Shown here: piece by piece, positions 57,527-64,000 of the stretch | How positions within the stretch are numbered: position 1 is the first letter of the stretch | Layout: every line of letters starts with the position of its first letter | NCBI GenBank assembly: GCA_026692845.1 | Contig: JAPLNM010000033.1 | Coordinates: 44,813 to 108,812 of the forward strand | Length of the DNA: 64,000 bases | Direction of reading: 5' to 3' | From: Planctomycetota bacterium | GTDB taxonomy: Bacteria; Planctomycetota; Planctomycetia; Pirellulales; Pirellulaceae | The notes under the pieces: model-generated | What the model was told of the DNA's origin: nothing | The model's input: the letters and a program-made list of their open reading frames with translations, nothing else | Database searches by the model: none | Position numbers and translations under genes: made by a program

Positions 57527-59845
57527 TTGATGACTAGAAATCTACCGGAGGATGATTTGCCCGAGGAATTCGACGGGATTTTGCTCGAGTTTTTGCGCAA
57601 GTACGATTCCAAGGAAGTCGTCGATCGCGAGGAGTTCCTCAAGCAATATCCTGAGTTTCGCGATCGGTTGTCCAGTTTGCTTGAAACGGTCGATTGGATC
57701 GAGAAGATGGCTGGCCCGACCTTGGGAGAGTTGGCCAAACAGGATACATCCACCCTCGCATCGATTGTTATTCCCCTAGAGGGGGGGGCATCGATTGCTG
57801 AGGGTCAAGTCGGATTGGTTGAATCTCTCTCGGATGGCCGGGACAAATACGATCCGAATGCCGCGACGATCGACGCGCCACCCAGGCCCCGTCGTGCGGT
57901 GGGCGACGAAGTCGGATTCAGTGTTTCTGAGTTTGCTGGCTCGGATGGTGGGATTTCCGAGTTTCCTTCGCTCGACAACACCCAAGCGAGTTTGCCTTTT
58001 CGGTTTGGAGACTACATCCTTCATCGCGTCTTAGGGCGAGGTGGGATGGGGGTGGTGTACTTGGCGACACAAACGGCGTTAAACCGCCAAGTGGCCGTCA
58101 AGATGATACGTTCTGGGGCATTGGCCAGCGACGATGAAGTCGACCGATTTTACCGCGAAGCTCGAAGTGTTGCGAAGTTAACGCATCCGAATATTGTTAC
58201 GATCTATCATTGCGGTGAGAGCAACGGCCATCACTACTTCTCGATGGACTTTGTGCCCGGAACGGACTTGTCCAAAATCCTTGCCCAAGGACCGCTTGAG
58301 GCCAAGCGAGCCGTCAAGTATGTCATGGATGTGGCACGGGCCATCCACTACGCGCATTCCTACGGGGTCGTCCATCGGGACCTTAAGCCTGCGAATGTTC
58401 TGATCGACGAGAGCGATCAAGTCGTGATCACCGACTTTGGGTTGGCCAAGCAGATGGGTGCTGAGCAAGGCTTGACGGCTACAGGGGCGACCCTTGGCAC
58501 GCCTAGCTACATGTCCCCAGAGCAGGCTTCGGGAAAGAGTGAAGCCCAGGGGATCGCGACGGATGTGTACGCCATGGGGGCGATACTTTTTGCATTGCTC
58601 ACGGGCAAGCCACCCTTTCAGGCCGAATCGGTGATGCAAACGATCATGCAGGTCATCCACAGGCCCGCGCCGCTGGTCCGGCATCAGCAAGCCAACATTC
58701 ATGTCGATCTTGAGACGATCGTCGGCAGGTGCTTGGAAAAGCAGCCCGATCTGCGCTACGCATCTGCAGGCCATCTGGCCGACGACTTGGAACGATTCCT
58801 CAATGGGCATCCCATCGAGGCTAGGCCGCCGTCGCTTATGAAGCGCGCCCGTTTTTGGTTTGCGAATATTCCGCTCGTTGCCGCACTGACCGGTGGGCGA
58901 CAGGTCGAGCCGAGCAGATCGCAGCGAATGGCCCAGAATCTGTTTCTTGCGATGGCTGCTGGAATGTTCGTCATCGCGTTATTGGGGAGCTCCCTATGGG
59001 ATAGGTTTCGCGACGCGAGTCTTCCGAGCCGCATTACCATCGCATCGGGATCACCTGGTGGGATGTACTATGATTTGGCTGGCAAAATCTCCGATCGGAT
59101 GCGGACAGGCAGTGGGCGGCAACCGACCGTCACGGCCACTGGGGGGTCGATCGAAAATCTCAAGCAATTGCTCGACAAGCAAGCCGATGTCGCATTGATG
59201 CAAGAGTCCACGGTACGGGCCGATCAGGTCGCCGTCGTAGCACCACTGTTCTTTGAGCCGATCCACATTTTGATACCCAGTGGTGCAGAGATCTCCACGG
59301 TGACGGATCTGAAGGGTCAATCGGTGGTGCTAGGGAGCAAGGATTCCGGAACGCGTCAGGCAGCCTTGAAGCTACTGAAGTACTTTGGTCTGAGCGAAAA
59401 GGACATCGACATCGTCGAGAGCGATTGGAACACGCTGGGTGTCCGAGAGCGTAGGTTGCCGATGTTTGCGGTGATCAAAGCCGAGCAACCTGGATTATCG
59501 GAGTTGATCACCTCGGGCGAGTATCGATTGCTATCGATCGCCGACGCACCGAGCATGACGCTCGCCGAGCCGATGTTCCGGCTGTATCAATTTCCGGCTG
59601 GTTCGTACCGAGGCAGTGTCGAGGCTCCGGTCAGTTCGTTAGCGACGGCCGCATTGATGGTCGTCCGAAGGGATGCCCCATCGCGTTTGGTCGAGGAGTG
59701 CCTCAAGGCTCTCTATGAGACCAGCGCGTTGGCCGATGGATTGATCGCCAAAGAGATGGCCGCCGAATGGCAAGGTTTACCTTACCATCCTGCGGCCCGC
59801 AGATATTTTCAAGAGGTTTCGAACCGACTCGATCCGATTGACTAG
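57527..59845 (+). CDS. Ser/Thr protein kinase - TM - TAXI/TRAP-type solute-binding domain fusion
   Basis: Kinase: VLGRGGMGVVYLATQ, VAVKMIRSG, VVHRDLKPANVLI, ITDFGLAKQ, GTPSYMSPEQ; TM: NLFLAMAAGMFVIALLGSSLW; C-terminal: RITIASGSPGGMYYDLAGKISDRM...GGSIENLKQLLDKQADVALMQES. Confidence 0.85.
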   Translation: MMTRNLPEDDLPEEFDGILLEFLRKYDSKEVVDREEFLKQYPEFRDRLSSLLETVDWIEKMAGPTLGELAKQDTSTLASIVIPLEGGASIAEGQVGLVESLSDGRDKYDPNAATIDAPPRPRRAVGDEVGFSVSEFAGSDGGISEFPSLDNTQASLPFRFGDYILHRVLGRGGMGVVYLATQTALNRQVAVKMIRSGALASDDEVDRFYREARSVAKLTHPNIVTIYHCGESNGHHYFSMDFVPGTDLSKILAQGPLEAKRAVKYVMDVARAIHYAHSYGVVHRDLKPANVLIDESDQVVITDFGLAKQMGAEQGLTATGATLGTPSYMSPEQASGKSEAQGIATDVYAMGAILFALLTGKPPFQAESVMQTIMQVIHRPAPLVRHQQANIHVDLETIVGRCLEKQPDLRYASAGHLADDLERFLNGHPIEARPPSLMKRARFWFANIPLVAALTGGRQVEPSRSQRMAQNLFLAMAAGMFVIALLGSSLWDRFRDASLPSRITIASGSPGGMYYDLAGKISDRMRTGSGRQPTVTATGGSIENLKQLLDKQADVALMQESTVRADQVAVVAPLFFEPIHILIPSGAEISTVTDLKGQSVVLGSKDSGTRQAALKLLKYFGLSEKDIDIVESDWNTLGVRERRLPMFAVIKAEQPGLSELITSGEYRLLSIADAPSMTLAEPMFRLYQFPAGSYRGSVEAPVSSLATAALMVVRRDAPSRLVEECLKALYETSALADGLIAKEMAAEWQGLPYHPAARRYFQEVSNRLDPID

Positions 59846-60444
59846 ACCATTGCAACAGGTCGATCGACTTCGAGTTGGTCGCAAACTCGGTCGATGAGTT
59901 GATCGATGGTGAAGGGTTTTTGCATGAATTCGTTAGCGCCGGCCGAGCGAAGATCGGCGATCTTGTCTGCTTCGACCATACCGGAGATGCAAAGGATCTT
60001 GACGGTGTCCATCGTGCGATCCGAGCGGACGCGTTGGCAGACTTCGCGACCGTTGATGTCCGGGAGCATCACATCCAGGACGACCAAATCGGGACGAAAT
60101 TCCTTGACCTGCATTCCAGCATCGAAGCCGTTGTTTGCGGTTCGGACTTCGAAGCGTCCATCGCGTTCGAAACCGTCTCGCATCAGATCTACGAGGTCTT
60201 GATCGTCATCGACGATCAGCAGTTTTTTGCGGCCGCTTTCTAGAGCGTCCGTTGGAATCCCGTTGTCTTTCATGAAGACAAACAGGTGGTCACGAGGAAT
60301 CCGACGAAATCGGCTCCCGGGGACTCGAAATCCTTTTAATGTTCCGTTATCGAAGCAACGGATGATCGTTTGTTGGCTGACCTTGCAAATCTTGGCAGCC
60401 TCGCCGGTCGTAAATACTGTTTTTGTAGTGGACATGGAACTCAA
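59842..60444 (-). CDS. Response regulator with N-terminal excisionase/MerR-like HTH and C-terminal REC domain
   Basis: FTTGEAAKICKVSQQTIIRCFDNGTLKGFRVPGSRFRRIPRDHLFVFM; then KKLLIVDDDQDLVDLM...PDLVVLDVMLPDINGREVCQRVR...NEFMQKPFTIDQLIDRV. Confidence 0.9.
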   Translation of the reverse strand: MSSMSTTKTVFTTGEAAKICKVSQQTIIRCFDNGTLKGFRVPGSRFRRIPRDHLFVFMKDNGIPTDALESGRKKLLIVDDDQDLVDLMRDGFERDGRFEVRTANNGFDAGMQVKEFRPDLVVLDVMLPDINGREVCQRVRSDRTMDTVKILCISGMVEADKIADLRSAGANEFMQKPFTIDQLIDRVCDQLEVDRPVAMV

Positions 60445-60664
60445 CCATCCTTGTTGAACACACTCAACCTAAATCCGCTTGGCAGGTCTATCCTGTAACG
60501 CTGACCAAGCTCGCCGGTTTTACCGAACTTGCCCTGGCCTTGGGCGGAGAATAGCGAACCCAAAGAAGCCAGGTCAAGACGGATTCAAGACAAGTAGATC
60601 AAACAGTTTCCGAAGAATAGGGAGTTCCCAAAGATAGGGATCGTGGGCGAACTAGGCCCGGAGG

Positions 60665-60712
60665 GCTAGCCCAGTACCTTGCTAGCCCAGGACCTCGCTA
60701 GCCCAGGACCTG
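60665..60712. repeat. 16-bp direct repeat x3 spanning the stop codon of the His-rich gene
   Basis: gctagcccagtacctt gctagcccaggacctc gctagcccaggacctg. Confidence 0.9.
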
Positions 60713-61045
60713 CAGCTTGCCATGGTCGTCGCAGTGGCCATTGTGCTGGTGGTGCAAGTGGCCATCGACAAGGTAGTCAACATGGTCGCCGTGAGGGACC
60801 GCAGGGTGACCGCAACCTGGGCCATGCACGTGATCGGCCGGGTGAGCCGAGCAAACATGTCCGCCGGTGCAGGAAGCTGGGTTTTGGGTCGAGACCTCCA
60901 GGACATGCTCTTCGATCACCCCGTCGAGGGTCGGGTGGTGCAAGTGTCCATCGTGGAGATAATCGATATGTCCATTATGTTCTACGGCCGTATGGCCGCA
61001 GTCTTTGCCGTGGACATGGTCATGGTTTTCGTGATGGTGTGACAT
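60698..61045 (-). CDS. Histidine-rich putative metal-binding protein with internal duplication
   Basis: MSHHHENHDHVHGKDCGHTAVEHNGHIDYLHDGHLHHPT...DHVHGPGCGHPAVPHGDHVDYLVDGHLHHQHNGHCDDHG. Confidence 0.75.
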   Translation of the reverse strand: MSHHHENHDHVHGKDCGHTAVEHNGHIDYLHDGHLHHPTLDGVIEEHVLEVSTQNPASCTGGHVCSAHPADHVHGPGCGHPAVPHGDHVDYLVDGHLHHQHNGHCDDHGKLQVLG

Positions 61046-61102
61046 TTTCAGAGCTCTCAAATGCTTTCGTAAAGGAGGAACCAAAAGGGAAAAAAGGTGT
61101 TT

Positions 61103-61507
61103 TCAAGCCGTAGGGCAGAACGTGCAGTCGGTTTCGCTCCCGTGAGCCAGACCGTTTTCGATCAACGAAGCGATGTGATTGTCGGCTAGCGAGTAGTAAA
61201 TGTGCTTGCCCTGCCGACGGGTACTCACGAGCCGTTCGGCTCGAAGGAGTTTGAGTCGTTGGGAAATCGCCGGCAGGTTGTCTGAAAGACCGGTGGTGAG
61301 CTCCGTGACACACATTTCGCGTTTGGCTAGTAGGGCCAAAAGTTGCAGGCGGCTAGCGTCCCCCATAGCGCGGAAAATCGCTGCGGTTCGTTTGCAAATT
61401 TCCTGGTCGATCAGAGGCATCGGTCTGTTGAGCTCCGGATGCTCTAGATCGCAGCAATCGCGCTCGTCGGATGCATCCTCGGTTCGGTTTGTATCCATAG
61501 GATCCAC
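61103..61507 (-). CDS. ArsR/SmtB-family metal-responsive repressor
   Basis: FRAMGDASRLQLLALLAKREMCVTELTTGLSDNLPAISQRLKLLRAERLVSTRRQGKHIYYSLADNHIASLIENGLAHGSE. Confidence 0.9.
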   Translation of the reverse strand: MDPMDTNRTEDASDERDCCDLEHPELNRPMPLIDQEICKRTAAIFRAMGDASRLQLLALLAKREMCVTELTTGLSDNLPAISQRLKLLRAERLVSTRRQGKHIYYSLADNHIASLIENGLAHGSETDCTFCPTA

Positions 61508-61556
61508 CTTTTCGCCCGCATGTTTTGCCTAAGTGCCCGGGTTTGCCCCCCGCAAC

Positions 61557-61584
61557 ATTCAACCACTTGGTTGATTGATTGAAT
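61557..61584. promoter_or_regulatory. Candidate ArsR-type operator (imperfect inverted repeat)
   Basis: attcaaccacttggttgattgattgaat: ATTCAA...TTGAAT ends and inner TCAACC-ACTT-GGTTGA, ~50 bp upstream of the arsR-like start. Confidence 0.5.
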
Positions 61585-61833
61585 CTTAGGACGGTTGATG
61601 GAACTGTCAAGTGTTATTTTGGATCCAAGAGCTATGGGGATGGCGGGTCACTGTAAGGTCCGGTTTTTCTTGACATTACATCAGGGATCCGTACGATTTA
61701 CAAAGTATGCCAAACGGCTTGCTGTAGACTAAAGCCATCTAGAGTTTCTGGATTTGTGATCCATAGGACTTCTAGCCGAGTGGCCCGAGTCCAACGTTGC
61801 CTCGTAAAAAACTTATCTGCCGGAGAGACGCGA

Positions 61834-62922
61834 ATGAACAGAAGCATGATTCAAAGACGCAGGGGCTTTACGCTCGTCGAGTTGCTCGTGGTGATTGCGA
61901 TTATTGGGGTTTTGGTTGGATTGCTTTTGCCTGCGGTACAAGCGGCCCGGGAGGCGGCCCGGCGGATGTCCTGTGGCAACAACATTCGTCAAATCGCTTT
62001 GGCCTGTATCAATCACGAATCGGCACGCAAGCAGCTGCCAGGGAGCGTGGGGAGTTACACTGCGTCTCGCGACATCATCACCGATCCTCAGCCCAACGCC
62101 CCTTGGTCGCCCGGTCAGGTCTCTTGGATGACCAATGTGCTTCCTTACATTGAGCAAGATAGTTTGTTTCGCAATATTGACATGACGCGCGACGTGAGCA
62201 ACGACCCACGGAATGTGGGTGGCCCAACGCTTCCCACGGTCAACTCAAATCCATGGATTGCCCAACAGCGAATTTCGTTGTACCGATGTCCTAGCGATAC
62301 AACCCCGACCGTCCTTCCCTCGCGGGCGGAGCGTACGTCCGGTGGCCAGCAATATGCGGTGACCAGTTACAAGGGAGTCGCAGGGTCGAACTGGGCTTGG
62401 GGTAATTTCTTTACTACCAATGATTCGAACTTTGGGTCGGATCCTTACTTTAAAAATAACGGCAATGGGATCGGCAATGGCAACGGGATTTTCTTTGCTG
62501 GCTACCTAGGACCAGCGCCCGCACCGGTACCCTCGAACAACAACTACGGAGTGCCATGCAACACGTTGATCGCGGCCGTTAAAGACGGACTGAGCAACAC
62601 CTTGATGGTCGGCGAATCGGTTGGATCGTTTACCAGCCACAACTGGTGGTTTTGGTTCAATGGTAGCGTCGCGACCGTAGCGATCCCTTTGAATGCTCCT
62701 GCTGTGTGTTCACAAGCAGCCGGTGTGCCGTTGCGAAAAGGCTACGAGAACTGCTTTCTGGATTGGCAGAACAATTACGGATTTACGAGCGACCACTCGG
62801 TAGGAGCCAATTTTGCAGCCGCCGATGGGAGCGTACGTTTCATTTCGAACACCATAGACGTCAATACGTATCGCGCTTTAGGTGGAATGGCAGAGGGCTA
62901 CATTTCTGGCATGCCGGAATAG
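61834..62922 (+). CDS. DUF1559 domain-containing (pilin-like) protein
   Basis: [63 protein letters not shown]-terminal AADGSVRFISNTIDVNTYRALGGMAEGYISGMPE. Confidence 0.95.
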   Translation: MNRSMIQRRRGFTLVELLVVIAIIGVLVGLLLPAVQAAREAARRMSCGNNIRQIALACINHESARKQLPGSVGSYTASRDIITDPQPNAPWSPGQVSWMTNVLPYIEQDSLFRNIDMTRDVSNDPRNVGGPTLPTVNSNPWIAQQRISLYRCPSDTTPTVLPSRAERTSGGQQYAVTSYKGVAGSNWAWGNFFTTNDSNFGSDPYFKNNGNGIGNGNGIFFAGYLGPAPAPVPSNNNYGVPCNTLIAAVKDGLSNTLMVGESVGSFTSHNWWFWFNGSVATVAIPLNAPAVCSQAAGVPLRKGYENCFLDWQNNYGFTSDHSVGANFAAADGSVRFISNTIDVNTYRALGGMAEGYISGMPE

Positions 62923-62927
62923 TATTT

Positions 62928-64000
62928 CTTGGCCTCCGTCGGCTTCATGCCGGCGGGGCCATGACTGACGGCTACCGAAGGCCTCGCGACACCCTTCTAT
63001 TTCATCTTTTTCTTCCGCCCGAAGGCGGAAGAAAAAGAAAAGGCGCTCGGGCGGGAGGCGCCTTGGTAGCTGCTTAGTTACGCCTCCGCCGGGACGAGCC
63101 CGACGGTAGGCTTCTTGGCCTCTGTCGGTTTTATGCCGTCGGGGCCTAGACTGACGGCTACGAAGGCCTCGCGACACCCTTCTATTTCATTTTTTTCTTC
63201 CGCCTTCAGGCGGAAGAAAAAGAAAAGGCGCTCGGGCGGGAGGCGCCTTGGTAGCTGCTTAGTTACGCCTCCGCCGGGACAAGCCCGACGGTAGGCTTCT
63301 TGGCCTCCGTCGGCTTCATGCCGGCGGGGCCATGACTGACGGCTACCGAAGGCCTCGCGCCACCCTTCTATTTCATCTTTTTCTTCCGCCTGACGGCGGA
63401 AGAAAAAGATGAAGCTCTCTCAGGGGGGGACTGGTAGCTGCTTAGTTACGCCTCCGCCGGGACGAGCCCGACGGTAGGCTTCTTGGCCTCCGTCGGCTTT
63501 ATGCCGGCGGGGCCATGACTGACGGCTACCGAAGGCCTCGCGACACCCTTCGCGCTTTAGGTGGAATGGCAGAGGGCTACATTTCTGGCATGCCGGAATA
63601 GTATTTCTTGGCCTCCGTCGGCTTCATGCCGGCGGGGCCATGACTGACGGCTACCGAAGGCCTCGCGCCACCCTTCTATTTCATCTTTTTCTTCCGCCTG
63701 AAGGCAGAAGAAAAAGATGAAGCGCTCTCGGGCGGGGACGCTTGGTAGCTGCTTAGTTACGCCTCCGCCGGGACGAGCCCGACGGTAGGCTTCTTGGCCT
63801 CCGTCGGCTTCATGCCGGCGGGGCCTAGACTGACGGCTACGAAGGCCGCGCGCCACCCTTTTATTTCATCTTTTTCTTCCGCCCGAAGGCGGAAGAAAAA
63901 GAAAAGGCGCTCGGGCGGGAGGCGCCTTGGTAGCTGCTTAGTTACGCCTCCGCCGGGACGAGCCCGACGGTAGGCTTCTTGGCCTCTGTCGGTTTTATGC
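62928..64000. repeat. ~183-186 bp hairpin-rich direct repeat array, about 6 copies plus a truncated one, continues past window
   Basis: 'cttggcctc(c/t)gtcgg' anchors at 62928, 63114, 63299, 63482, 63607, 63793, 63978; each full copy has CTTTTTCTTCCGCC-loop-GGCGGAAGAAAAAG and ends gctgcttagttacgcctccgccgggacragcccgacggtagg. Confidence 0.95.

Noticed and set aside
60682-61042. ORFs overlapping the His-rich gene in other frames and strand
   Set aside because: The His-rich frame has an internally duplicated, metal-ligand-rich pattern; the alternatives are shadows.
62878-63856. 99-aa ORFs (PRRHEADGGQEAYRRARPGGG...) antisense in the terminal array
   Set aside because: Produced by the 185-bp repeat and its embedded gene tail; low complexity with strong hairpins, so non-coding is more likely.

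Overview
The window looks like a planctomycete (Pirellulales-like) chromosome segment. Supporting families include BBP7-type beta-barrel, DUF1559 pilin-like proteins, a DUF1592/DUF1552 pair, a sulfatase, PQQ-like propellers and a Ser/Thr kinase. About 39 protein-coding genes can be supported; no rRNA, tRNA or CRISPR array was recognised. The main points for a second look are: (1) a ~185-bp hairpin-rich repeat array (62.9-64 kb, running off the window) that carries a second copy of the 3' end of the adjacent DUF1559 gene; (2) an operon of three HtrA-like/PDZ proteins in which only the first keeps a catalytic triad, the third also carrying a degenerate alpha/beta-hydrolase-like domain; (3) a Ser/Thr kinase fused to a TAXI-type solute-binding domain, convergent and overlapping at stop codons with an HTH-REC regulator; (4) two RAYT-like HUH transposases, each with its own palindromic repeat cluster upstream of its start; (5) a SmtB-type ArsR sensor next to a duplicated His-rich protein; (6) an ALDH/CrtI-type desaturase/acyltransferase cluster. 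All family calls come from reading the translations; no database search was run.
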